Shown here piece after piece: positions 32,536 to 43,160 of a stretch of DNA of 64,000 bases. The position numbers and the translations under genes were made by a program. Each line of letters opens with the position of its first letter. Position 1 is the stretch's first letter. The stretch covers positions 50,560,901 through 50,624,900 of the forward strand of contig NC_087249.1 of NCBI RefSeq assembly GCF_037042905.1, read 5' to 3'. The DNA comes from Lytechinus pictus (lineage: Eukaryota; Echinodermata; Echinoidea; Temnopleuroida; Toxopneustidae). The notes under the pieces are model-generated. The model did not search any database. It was given only the letters and a program-made list of their open reading frames with translations, and was not told the DNA's origin.

Positions 32536-33550
32536 TTTCACAAGATATCAAACTTCAATCTTTTGGTCAACCAAGTAGAACTAAGGAAATGAGATTACTG
32601 AGCAGAATATCTCTCAGTTAATTGACTTGTTATTGTTTACAGTACATGTATATCATCCTATTAGATGTTATATTGTTGCATTATTTTGCAGGCGTGGCTT
32701 TATTAATCTGTCTATTTACAACTTGTAATTACTCCAATGGATACTTGGAATTATAGCACCATCTCGGGGCGAGAAACAAAGAAACCGATTTAGTCTTTAA
32801 TCAAATATGATTTAGATTAACTCACATAAATAGTAGGCGCATGAATCAGAGATTCAATATTGGAACCATAACAACAAACTTGTGGTTTTGAAGCCCTTTG
32901 ATAAAAGTTTGTATTAATTATTTAATTGATTAAATCCATTATTAAAAAAAAAACTATAGATCCAAAACCACCTTTGTGAATTCATTCAGGCTAATAATAT
33001 ATCTTGAACTGTAGCCTGTAAATGTTGCAATTCTAAAGTAGCAACCTTTTGTTTTAATTTCTCTGATTTAAATTCCACATGAAGAACCTTGCTTGAACAT
33101 GATAAAGTGTAATTTCCCCTACCAGTTAGCACTTGCAGCACTTGGTGAAACTTTTTTGCATATTATCATCTGAACTACGTGTATTTTATTCCAATAACTT
33201 CTCATATATTCATAATATTGTGGTACACAATGTTGTTTGGGAATTATTGCCATTTGTGAATTGTAAGTATTGACTAGATATCAGAGTAGAGATTGTATCT
33301 TTCTTTTTTTTAGCTTTTAAATCCATGCATTTAAAATGGCAATTCTGGTCTATCAACATTGAACTTTTTATCTCAAATCTGAAGTGAGTTGAAAAAGTGT
33401 CATTAAAAAAGAGAAATGAAATTGAAGGGAGAAGAGAAGGATATAAAAATCAATATTTTTAGAGAAAAAACTGACAGTCAATATTTATATTCTAATTATA
33501 AAAATGCCTCCCAATGTTCTCTTGTTTGAAGATCAATTTATGCTCAAATA

Positions 33551-34132
33551 AGAGTAATAGGATAATTCTACAGCACACTATGGCCCATATTCTGAAGTGG
33601 GGTTTATTAAAATCATGGGAAGCCAAACGTGTCAAAATTTTGTTTTCATTGTATGCTTCTTACATGTATGTTGACTGTGCTGTTTCCTAATAATTCTTCA
33701 ATGGTGAAGATAACTATCTTATTTAGAGACAGTGATTTTCCATTTCAAAAAATGGTCTTCCATTTTATGAAAATCTGTAGTTCCATTTCAACTTGATCTA
33801 AAAATGGAAATTCTGTTTGTCACTCAAAATGTACATAGCAAAAACCTGAATTCCGTTTTGCAAAGGTGAATTCCATGAATTTTTACATGAAAAAGTATAA
33901 GAACCAAACAGAATTTCCGTTTTATTTACCGGTAAAACAAAAAATCACTGTCCCTACATATTATCCTTCCAAGACAGATAAGAATGATTTGAGAGTCAAA
34001 TGAACTGATACATTGAACGTCTATTGTTAGAGGTATTATGTCGCAAAACAACTTTAGACCAGAGTTTAAATTAAATTTGACTTCAGAACACGGGCCATAG
34101 TATACTGTGTTCTAGAATTATCCTATTCCTCT
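33551..34132. mobile_element. MITE with CTATGGCCC inner ends, hosting another MITE
   Basis: AGAGTAATAGGATAATTCTA at the left is mirrored by TAGAATTATCCTATTCCTCT at the right. Next inward, CTATGGCCCATATTCTGAAGT pairs with ACTTCAGAACACGGGCCATAG. A second inverted element (33728-33954) is inserted in the centre. Confidence 0.75.
33728..33954. mobile_element. MITE family E (GACAGTGATTTTC), copy 1
   Basis: Ends GACAGTGATTTTCC and the inverse AAAATCACTGTCCC. It is homologous along its length, in opposite orientation, to 42500-42739; shared blocks include ATGGTCTTCC, CAACTTGATCTAAAA and TGTACATAGC. Nested in the element at 33551-34132. Confidence 0.65.
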
Positions 34133-34475
34133 AATGAAACAAGAGTACAATAGTAGTTTTTTAATAAAAAAATAAATATGATTCTGTTGGTTTTGTAAAA
34201 TAGTATTAACCTCTTCTCTCTTCAATTTCCCCAATGAAACTTGAGGAAAGTTGGAATAATCTTTATGATTTATTTTGTGATATTTAGGAAAAATATCATT
34301 AGGAAAAATCTACTGCAAAGGATAGCTCTTCAAATGCCTTTGCAGTGTAACAAATAACACCCAAAACTGTTGGGAGGACAATTTATCTGTATAGTCCCAT
34401 ACATGCCCATCTGTGTGTAATTACAAGTGATCCCCATCTGAAGAATATGAAGTTAGCATTTTTATAATACTTTCT

Positions 34476-34854
34476 CAGACCTGCCAACCAGTACGTTTTA
34501 GCCGTATTTAGTACGTTTTTTTTAAAACTAAATCGTAATTTATTGAGAAAAATAATCTCTATATGTCTCTATTTCATAAAACGTGCACGAATATGGTTAT
34601 TAGATCAATGTAATTTCAGGTAACTTGTTTTTTTTTTCAATCATTTTGTTCAAACCAGGGTGAAGATATACACATGTTTTAATGTTTTTTTTTTCATCTG
34701 CAAGAGCAGTGCGCATTTTAGCTTGCATGCAGCTTGAGCGCTGCGATGAGCGAGTGTGCCAAGCATTTTATTATGAAATACACTTTTTGGGGGAAAAATA
34801 CAGTTTTTTTAATCACAGAATACAGTTTTTCATTCCCAGAGGTTGGCAGGTCTG
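34476..34854. mobile_element. hAT-like MITE, CAGACCTGCCAACC ends
   Basis: The terminal inverted repeats CAGACCTGCCAACC and GGTTGGCAGGTCTG are exact. CTTTCT flanks both ends directly (34470-34475 and 34855-34860), a six-base direct repeat that may be the target duplication. It ends 117 bp before coding exon 2, so it lies close to the branch-point region of that intron. Confidence 0.8.
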
Positions 34855-34971
34855 CTTTCTTATTAAGAGCAAATACCTGATCTTACTTGCATCCTGATCA
34901 TAATTTTACTATCACCAGCTTTCAATTCAAACTGAGAACTAAACTTATCTTAATTACGTTTGTCTCTGCAG

Positions 34972-35164
34972 CAAGCACAGAGTGCTATTCATGAGAGCAA
35001 AAACCCTGAAATCATCAAGAGTTCACCTGGCAGAAATGGCCCTACAGGAAGCAGAGAATATGGAGCTTGATTATGAGGAGGTCATTGTCATGCTGGACGA
35101 TGAACTCGACAAACCCGGGTCAAAGGTCAAGAAAATGCCCAGAAATATGCCACCGGAATCAGTG
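34972..35164 (+). CDS. Unrecognised plus-strand gene, coding exon 2
   Basis: The acceptor TTTGTCTCTGCAG and donor TCAGTG|GTAAGT are close to consensus. One base completes a serine with exon 1; 64 full codons follow, ending in phase 0. The peptide starts KHRVLFMRAKTLKSSR, then has an acidic helix-like part (EAENMELDYEEVIVMLDDEL, residues about 54-73 of the joined protein) and a lysine-rich end (SKVKKMPRNMPPESV). Only this frame is open across the whole exon. The pattern suggests a small, possibly coiled-coil, nuclear or cytosolic protein, but I recognise no domain. Confidence 0.5.
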
Positions 35165-36031
35165 GTAAGTTGAGCAATGTTTAGGATTGTTATATAGTGT
35201 TATAGTTATAGTGTTTAAAAATGCTAATAGTATGCACATGTATACTAATGGACTGAGCACGAACAGGGCTTTTCATTTAATCACGACCGCTGACTTGTTT
35301 CTTATATCCTTGAATGGCATGCCTAAAACTTTTCCTTTAGGCTTGTCAGACATAGCAAAGACTACTGTTAAAATGAGGATACAATCCGCATCATGCTTTT
35401 AGTGAATTAGATACATCGCTATGTGGGATACCTAGAATACATTAGCATGACTGATCACCTGCCAGTGTCATTCGCATAATATCAACAATTTTGATGCTCT
35501 TACCAAAAAAATTCAACATCACAAATTTAGAAGTTCCACGAATCTAATAATGGAAGCGTCTTATAATACTTAGTGTATGAAATCAGTCTCTTTACCGTAT
35601 TTGTAGGCATTTTTTTATTAAATTGTTTTAAGGATTGGACATTTAGTGGACACATTTGGGAAGATAATCATTATGTCAATACAATACATAGTGAACCTGA
35701 ATACATACAACACGTTTAAGCTTGACAAGTTTCCAGAGTTTAATTTCAATAATGAAATCGAAATTGATATAACATTTGAAAAAGAACTGCAGAATTATGA
35801 TGCACCCTGAATATACCTAATAAATCACATTTTCACCTACTTTATTAAAAATATGAATAAGTGTGTGGTGAAGATCGAACTCTTCAAATTAAAAAAAATG
35901 TGAAGCATTGTGAGGTAAATTTTGCTCATTTTCCTTCCAAAAGCATTGTCTGCTAGGTCTAATTACCCCTGTTTCATATGCAGAGGGCTGCAGGGGTAGC
36001 TGCGGTCATCAGGGGATGAATGAACATTCGC
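35165..36031 (+). other. Intron 2, first part
   Basis: AT-rich intron sequence. An open frame at 35187-35402 has no coding character. Nothing else seen before the MITE at 36032. Confidence 0.4.
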
Positions 36032-36623
36032 TTAAAGGAGAATGAAACCCTTGAAACCAGCTGAATCCATATCAAAGAGAAAAATCAAAGAAACTTATTG
36101 TTGAAAGTTTGAGGAAGATTGAATGAATAATAAGAAAGTTATGAGCATTTGAATATTGAGATCACTAATGCCATGTAGATCCTCCCATTGGCAATGCGAC
36201 CAAGATCTGTGATGTCACACACGTACAACTCCCTCATTGCTTTAGTACTTATTTCACTTATATTCTCACTTATATAGAATCTATCACAAGGTGAGGTGTT
36301 CTCTTTATGAGAGGACAAGTACAGAGGTTTCACAACATTATATCATTGATGAATCGTTTGTCATATGATTAGAATGAGCAAAAAGAGATGTTTTGGGGTA
36401 TATTTTCAGTGTCCAAAAGGGGAGAGTTGTTCATCTGTGACATCATAGATCTTGGTTGCGTTGCCAATGGGAGGATCTCCATAGCATTAGTGATCTCGAC
36501 ATTCAAATGCTCACAACTCTTCTATTGCTAGTCCTATTTTACTCAAACTTTTGTTGATCTTATTCTTAGATTTTTCTGCTTTCACAAAAGCTAACTTGCT
36601 CCAAGAGTTTCATTCTCCTTTAA
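36032..36623. mobile_element. MITE family F (TTAAAGGAGAATGAAAC)
   Basis: Starts TTAAAGGAGAATGAAACCC and ends GTTTCATTCTCCTTTAA. Long inverse blocks follow: GAGATCACTAATGCCATG / CATAGCATTAGTGATCTC and GATCCTCCCATTGGCAATGC / GCCAATGGGAGGATC. More than half of the 592 bp could fold as a hairpin. A third family here whose ends start TTAAAGG. Confidence 0.8.
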
Positions 36624-36882
36624 AGGGAGCGTGAAGTAGCAACTCGCGGTACTTTGGAGCTTGGCCTGGCTCGGGTAACTTCTCAGGAATCTCTGTACAT
36701 TATTTGTTTTTATAAAACGATTTCAATGGTGTAGTCGATGGTGAGCATGGATGCAAGTCACATGATCTTTAGTCTAGCCGTGCATTTTTTGTGTAGCACT
36801 GCATTTTCAGTGCATCATTTTTCCATTTCGCGTTAGACTGAGATGCCACCTGGAATATGTGTTCTTTCGAGGTAAAGGTTCT

Positions 36883-37041
36883 GGTGGGTGTTTGTAAAGC
36901 TGTTCGTATAAAGTTAAGAGGGACTTTAAGAACGACTGGTGATCCTTGTGGTAAATGGTACATTCATTGGTGATGATTTAGTGCATAAGAAAGGTTCACC
37001 AGTTGCTCTTAACTTATGAACAGCTTTATGAAACGGCCCCC
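36883..37041. mobile_element. MITE family C, copy 2
   Basis: Left part TGTTTGTAAAGCTGTTCGTA and right part GAACAGCTTTATGAAACGGCCCC are inverse; ACTGGTGATC / TTCACCAGTTGC are mirrored inside. Opposite orientation to 4640-4772. Confidence 0.65.
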
Positions 37042-37596
37042 AGGTTGTGGCAAGGATTTGATGCGCTTTAATACTTAGGTGTGCATACTAAATACACAGG
37101 TCTGTGATGTCAGAATAGGAAGCAGATGTGACATCTTCGTCTTTGCAATCCTATAAGATTTGAAGGATTCGAACAATGTTACTTAACACTACTAATTAAT
37201 TCCGCTGACCCTTTGTATAAAACAATTATGCACATTTTTTTCAAAATTTGTGATGATAGTGGCGATGCAGGCCTCTCGGGTATTATACAAAAGCACTCCT
37301 CGTGAGCGCCTCAGGCTTGTTGCATATTGTAAATACCCTCAATTGTACTGCTCCACCACAACACTCATTGATTTTCATTATTTGTTAATATCAGAATGGG
37401 TTGGCAGTATTAAATGGTAAAATTGATAGTGGAGAATTTGAATCCTTCCAATTTTTTAAGGATTGCACAGAGAAAGAGATCAAGTCTGCTTTCCATTACA
37501 TGACATCACATGGATATCTACTATGTGTGTCTAAAAGCATATCAAAATCGTTGCCATAATCTTTTCTTTGAATAAATCAATAATTGCATTTTTCAG

Positions 37597-37686
37597 ATGG
37601 TGTCTCAGTTTTTACATGCTATGGGAAAAATATGCACCCAGACTGCACAGAACACAACACTAAAAGCACCCCCTGGCAGAAGGCAG
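37597..37686 (+). CDS. Unrecognised plus-strand gene, exon 3 with two open frames
   Basis: The acceptor GCATTTTTCAG precedes ATGGTG and GGCAG|GTCTAT is a usable donor; the exon is 90 bp. Joined in phase to exon 2 it reads MVSQFLHAMGKICTQTAQNT and on to PGRRQ. A second frame is also open throughout (GVSVFTCYGKNMHPDC...), and only that one connects in phase with the longest frame of exon 4. The conflict means that a connecting exon, an alternative junction or a sequence error is missing from my model. If the donor is not used, the first frame ends after VYFPV. Confidence 0.4.
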
Positions 37687-38245
37687 GTCTATTTTCCAGT
37701 ATAAAAAAAAAATGGCTTTACTAGGGTTACCATATTGTCGGCATTCATCTGAACCGTCGTATTGATCAGTCAATTTTTGGTTTTTTTTTCAGAAAGTCAA
37801 GTATTCTATACATAATTAAAGTTGTAGACAGCAATTTATTTTTGTTTCTGAGATATGTGGAGATTTTTACAGCGATGCCATAAACAATTTTGAAAGAAAT
37901 GCGCAAATCCCATTGCAAATGTAATTACTGTAGCAAAGCAAATGACACCTGCGTGCACTTACATGTACATGTAAATGCGCAGTCAGCCAAACCATCGTAT
38001 CTGCACTGCATTGACTTTGCATGTGAAAGAGCGATACAACTTTTTGCTTGAAACGTGCACTGTCACTCTGCCAAAGTGTTGCACAGATATTTCAGCTTGA
38101 ATAGCTGTATGACAAAGTGCTATTAGGATTATTTCTGCAAATTAAGAACAAGGTACATGTACATGTACAAGGCTTGAACTAGCATTTGGAATATCGAGAA
38201 CTTTTTATCATTTCTCTTAAGAGGCTATATTGCTCTGCAACATCT

Positions 38246-38362
38246 GGGGCCCGTAACACAAAGCTTAGCAATGATCGTAGAACATTTTTCTACGATTGAT
38301 TGTACAATGAAGCGTGAAAATCAAGCGTACGATCAATCGCTAACCTTTGTGTCACGGAACCC
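38246..38362. mobile_element. Short MITE, GGGGCCCGTAACACAAAG ends
   Basis: GGGCCCGTAACACAAAGCTTAG at the left pairs with CTAACCTTTGTGTCACGGAACCC at the right. Inside, AATGATCGTAGAAC and GTACGATCAATCG are mirrored. It is 117 bp with no coding capacity, and lies between exons 3 and 4. Confidence 0.7.
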
Positions 38363-38593
38363 AGGTCTCTATTTTGACAAATGCTCAAAATGTGTGCATG
38401 ATTTCAGTTGATTATGTATCTATATGCAAACTTGGGGCTATTCTGATGGCAGAAGTTTAAGAGGATTTCTGGCTATTGTAGTTACATGTAATTTGTAAAA
38501 AAGTATTTTCAAAGCATTTAATATAGCACTTGTCATACTATCATCGATCACTTCACTTCATACTCTTTTTTGTTGTTGTCATTTCTGCTTTAG

Positions 38594-38730
38594 CCGTTAC
38601 TAGTATACCAAAGGAGAGAATGCTGGAAGAGGAACATACGGATTCTGACCGACTAGTCATCTTGCCAAACATCAAGGACCTGTCAACTTTTCAACGGAAG
38701 CTAAGGAGACGGTGAAGACTTTGGTTGAAT
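38594..38730 (+). CDS. Unrecognised plus-strand gene, exon 4 (probable C-terminus)
   Basis: The acceptor TTTCTGCTTTAG and donor GAAT|GTAAGT frame a 137-bp exon. The best frame (needing one base from the previous exon) reads VTSIPKERMLEEEHTDSDRL, later NIKDLSTFQRKLRRR, and stops at TGA 38713-38715, 15 bp before the donor. A stop so close to the last junction is what a terminal coding exon shows. The acidic then arginine-rich end has no match I know. The frame reached in phase from exon 3's first frame instead stops at a TAG after about 20 codons. Confidence 0.45.
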
Positions 38731-39539
38731 GTAAGTCAACAGCATGCATTTTATCTGATCTGTTCACCATTCAAGCTTCCCGCTGTACAGCGAGGAGGCA
38801 CGATACATAGCATTCATTACAACTTTTTGCGCAACAATTCTTCCATTTCTCCTTTTAAAAAATATGTAAATATTTTCACAATTATAAAGTGATTTTTAGG
38901 TAATCATTGTTGTGTAATGATAAAGCTGAGGTCCCCTTTTTTGGATGTTGGAAGGAAATTAAAGCATTCTGAAAGTAGCCTCTTCAAACTTTTTGATTTC
39001 CATTTTGCTGGGCAATTGTGCGACTGTCCATAATGTATCTGATACATAAGTTTTTACGTCACACTTTATTTACGTCCACGTTTGTTCTTAATTCAAAAGC
39101 AAAACTTAAATGTGATATCACACAACATATCCAGAGATTTTGATTTTTTAATACCATTTTTCATTGCATTTAACTCAGGCATAAAACATTTGTAGCGCAG
39201 AGACAAAGATCCATAAATGTTTTTGTGTACAGTAAAGAAGGAGTGATAATTTATAAAACATAGCCAAGTCACATCATTCCTACTATGATTAACAGAAACC
39301 TACCTCCATCCAAATAGAATGGAAGAAGAGTAAATGACATGTCTGTAAAGAGGGGGGGGGGGGGGGGGGTGTTTCACACACATCTAGGCTGCATGTGTAA
39401 AATGCTGTAAATATAAGTCTTTTATTTGTCCCAGTGCAAACTTAATTTATTTCCTATGTACATGTATCACCACAGTATAATAAATGTTTTTTAAAATGAA
39501 ATGTTTATAATTTTTTGTTCTTTCACTTTACACTTGCAG

Positions 39540-40835
39540 TCATGTCACTCAGTGTACAACATGGATCCACCCCTATCTGGTGTTAACCATCTTCAAAGCA
39601 TCTAGGAGAGAGATAGTCAATCAGAGACAAGGACGTTACTCCAATCTTGAAATCATCATGTACACACAACGTCTGGTGTGAACAGTTGTTGGTCTTTGCG
39701 TGAAGTATGATCAACATAAGAATGGCTTTGACACCAAACTCTTCATATACACCATCCATTTTGTGTTAATAATGTATTCATGATAAAGACAGTGTACAGG
39801 GATTGGATCTTGACACCTGTCATTATCTACACTCTGGTGTTAGCCCTATTTAAATGGGCTATTTCAGATCAAGTTTTTACTGATATAGAGTGTAGATGAT
39901 GTTTGGTGTTAAGCATTTGGCTATGTGGAAATTTACTCCCATGAATGTCTGGAATATGGTTAACCCTTGGTTAATTGGGGGGGGGGGGTACATCAGACTT
40001 AATGAACCAGATGTCAGTTTAAATGTTTATGTCAATTATTGAAAGCATTTTTATTATCAAATATGTGGCTTGCATATGCATTCACTCATGAACCCATTTT
40101 GATATGTATTTTATGATGACTTTAGTGTAGAAGCAGGTCCAAGCTATTATTTCTTTGCTGATAATTCAGTGATAGTTTTAGGAGATATTAGTGGAATTAT
40201 TTGTGTTGATATGGTGCCGACTATTCTACAAAAGTGGATCCAAAGGTTTTCCAGAGTTTTTCCCTATTGAGTTTTATCTCTGGTTTTTTACCCTGGATCT
40301 ACTTGTCATAGAACTAGTCGATGGGGGGGGGGGGGTTGATGGGTTTGGAGGTGGGGGTCTTAGCCTGATAAGTCCAAATTGCAAAAAAAAATTGATTTTG
40401 CAGCGACATCACCTACTTTTATTTCTAAAGTCTGTGCATCTTTTGAGACCAAATATGCGATACCTGGGTACGCAGGTCCACAGTAAAGGCATGTTAGACC
40501 CCAAATTGGTCAGAAGGAAAAAAAATCACATATTTTAATTGTTAATTGGAGAAAAGGGGCATTTCAAATGCACAGATATTGTGTATTTGAAGTTACTAAT
40601 GTTGAACCTATTTGTTTATGCCTATCAGCCATTTATGTCAGAATATGAAGTCAATCGGTGTACAGTGTCTGACAAATACGTGTAGTTTTGAGGGGGTATA
40701 TGCTCTAATATTCCTGAAAATATTGTAGAAATGTTTGTTAGGGAATGAATTTTATACCTCCACACACTGTAGGTGGCTTCTGGAGGCATTATGTTTTAGG
40801 TTGTTTGTCTGTCATGTTTTTATACTTGCAATAAA
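39540..40835 (+). other. Probable 3' UTR exon of the plus-strand gene
   Basis: A TTTACACTTGCAG acceptor ends at 39539. The sequence after it has stops in all frames. AATAAA at about 40831-40836 could serve as the polyadenylation signal. The exon includes G-runs (39978-39988, 40323-40334). The end is only a guess. Confidence 0.35.
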
Positions 40836-40976
40836 TCGCAAGATTCGCCTGACAAATTACTTTCAAACTTGCTAGTGACGATAATCTGTTTACTTTCGGG
40901 AGGGGGGGGGGATCAAGGTCACAAAGGTCATTATATACCTTTGAAATCTTATTCTCACGATAATTGAAAAACTATG

Positions 40977-41430
40977 ATATGCTTTTCACACTGTACTTTT
41001 TTTCTAAAGTGTTGGGCTAAGGGGGAGCGGGCCTTAGCCCCACCAATTTCCCGGGGTTGAGCTTAGCCCACTTCGTTTTCACACTACGTTTTAGCAAAGA
41101 AAAGCAGGGTTAGCCGGCTTATGTGGTGCTAGCATCACAATTGCGGTGCTAAGAGATGTAGTGTGAAAGGAAACTAGGCTAAGGAAAAGTGGGGCTAAGC
41201 AATAGCCAATCACAGAAGTCGAAATTGCATGTTATTCACGTTCTGTATGGTAAAGTCATCAATATTCATGAGCTGTGGGATAGTCCGGGGTTAAGGCGTT
41301 ATCCCCATCTAAGCAGATAGAATGGGGTTAAGAAAGACAGTGTGAATCCAAAAAGAGATAGTATGGGGTTAAGGATAGTCCGGGGTTAAGGATAGTATGG
41401 GGTTAAGGTAATGCAATGTGAAAAGCATAT
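40977..41430. mobile_element. Inverted-repeat element, ATATGCTTTTCACA ends
   Basis: The ends ATATGCTTTTCACACTG and CAATGTGAAAAGCATAT are inverse. The interior repeats GGGGTTAAGG(A)TAGT several times (41280-41410) and has GGGCTAAG / CTTAGCCC blocks in the left half. No transposase frame. Confidence 0.7.
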
Positions 41431-42064
41431 GAGAGATCAACTGCGAACTTGGCTGATCTTGTACATATATTGAAAGGGCAATGGTCTGACAAGACTGTGG
41501 GGTCTGGAGGTCAAAGTTCACAGAGGTCACGATGTACCTGAAAACATCATTTTCTTGTGAAAACCTAAGAACCGTTTATGGGTTGCAGTTGCAAACATAG
41601 CTCATGAATAGATAGTAGGGTCATGAGGTTCAAAGGTGACATGGGTCATTATGAATAGTAATTTCTTATTCTCCCAATAAATGTCAAATGTTGGGGTCAT
41701 GAGGACAAAGTATTTTTTTAGATACATTCTTGTCGCATTTCTTAAGAACTGTTTAAAAACATTTCCTGTATAGGCTCATGTATGCGTATATGTGAGAGGG
41801 TGTTCTTAATTAGATTTTAGGGTCACAAGGTCAAGGGGACAAAGGATACAGAGGTCATTATTTCAAAATATTAGAAGGTGCTTGTGTAATATATTCTAGA
41901 TCTGGAAATAGCGGAGGCTTAAATTGGACTGTGTGTAGTAGAGAATCCATCCATTTCTTTCAAATATTTCATAGTCCCACTACTCTTGTTCCAGTCATGT
42001 GGGGGTATATTTTTATTCAGAAAAAAAATCTACCATATAGAGTGTTAGAAAGTGTTTTTTAATA
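41431..42064. other. Intergenic with AGGTCA-like blocks
   Basis: Short repeats of AGGTCAAAG, AAGGTGACATGGGTCAT and ACAGAGGTCA recur from 41510 to 41860, like the repeat at 30035-30425 but more diverged. No gene signal. Confidence 0.4.
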
Positions 42065-42212
42065 GATATCAAGGGTTACAACTGTTGTAACTTTTCCATT
42101 ATGGCAACTACCATGGTAACCTTGATTCTGATTGGCTGCTGAGCACTGCGACCATGGTAGTTGCCATTATGGTAAAGTTACAACAGTTGTAAGTCCTTTA
42201 TGAAACAGGCCA
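42065..42212. mobile_element. MITE family A, copy 2
   Basis: Has GTTACAACTGTTGTAACTTT, CCATTATGGCAACTACCATG and their inverses, ending TCCTTTATGAAACAGGCC. Aligns with 2073-2226. Confidence 0.75.
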
Positions 42213-42499
42213 CAGATCATTTTGAAGTCATGAGAGGTTTAAGAAACTAGCAAAACAATTCTTGGAAGTGTTTCACAAATAATTAAACTGACTAAAAGTC
42301 ATGCTTAAGTATTAATTTGCACATGATAAATTGCATTCTTACTGATTAATACATGTATGTAGTACAGCATATCCTCTGATTCTGATCCAACCAGTGATCT
42401 GTTATTTTCCACACACTGGAAATTTAAGAGCAATTTTAGTCACACTTTATTCTTTGTGAAACGCCCCTTTGATTTTTCTCTTTATGTCACGTGTTCTAA

Positions 42500-42739
42500 G
42501 GACAGTGATGTTCTGTTTACCAGTATAAAACCAAAATGCTCATTCTGTTTTGTTTGTTTACTTTTCCTGTACAAAATTCTTTGAATTTACCGTTGAAAAA
42601 TGGAATTCATTTTTGGGGGGGCTGTGTACATTTTCTATGACAAAATAGAATTTACATTTTAGATCAAGTTTAAAACGGAGTTACAGGTTTTCAGAAACGG
42701 AAAAGACCATTTTTTTAAAAACTGAAAATCACTGTTCCT
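42500..42739. mobile_element. MITE family E, copy 2
   Basis: Starts GGACAGTGATGTTCTG and ends GAAAATCACTGTTCC. It is the reverse-orientation homologue of 33728-33954, with an added G-run at about 42615. Confidence 0.65.
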
Positions 42740-42861
42740 ATAAATGTAATGTCAGATAGCTTGGACCTGCTGTGTATCTATAATGTACGATTATCTGTAC
42801 TGTATACTTGCTTTGTATTAATGATTTTATTTTTATTTCTTGAAAACAATGTAAGACCAGC

Positions 42862-43160
42862 AGCCGAGAAGATTCATTCAAGTTGGAGGACCATAGCAGT
42901 TGATCTTCATGATTGATGGAGTAACCCTGATTCCTCACAAACATGGCTTGCTGTCTGGTTTGAGCTGGGATCTTCCTGCCAGAATCACAAAATATGTGAT
43001 GTCACTACCAAGAGATCTATTTTCAGTGTGCAGAGGAGGGCACTTGACACTGCTGTGCATGGTATACAACATCTATAATGTAAGTGCTTTATCAATGATT
43101 TTAATGATATTTTGTGTAGCCTAGAGTATGTGAGACAATGCAATCAGTTTTCCAGTAATT
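42862..43160 (+). repeat. Dispersed repeat G, arm 1
   Basis: Roughly 75 percent identical by eye to the reverse complement of 46660-46960: GTAACCCTGATTCCTCACAAA, TTTGAGCTGGGATCTTC, GTGATGTCACTACCAA and ATACAACATCTATAATGTA are all present in order. The pair bounds a 3.5-kb interval. An open frame at 42900-43124 falls entirely within the repeat and shares residues with a frame in the other arm (CM-YNI-NV-AL), which I attribute to the shared DNA rather than to a protein. Confidence 0.7.

Noticed and set aside
42900..43124. 74-codon plus-strand frame
   Set aside because: Entirely inside a dispersed repeat whose inverted copy has a similar but broken frame; a shared DNA origin explains it.
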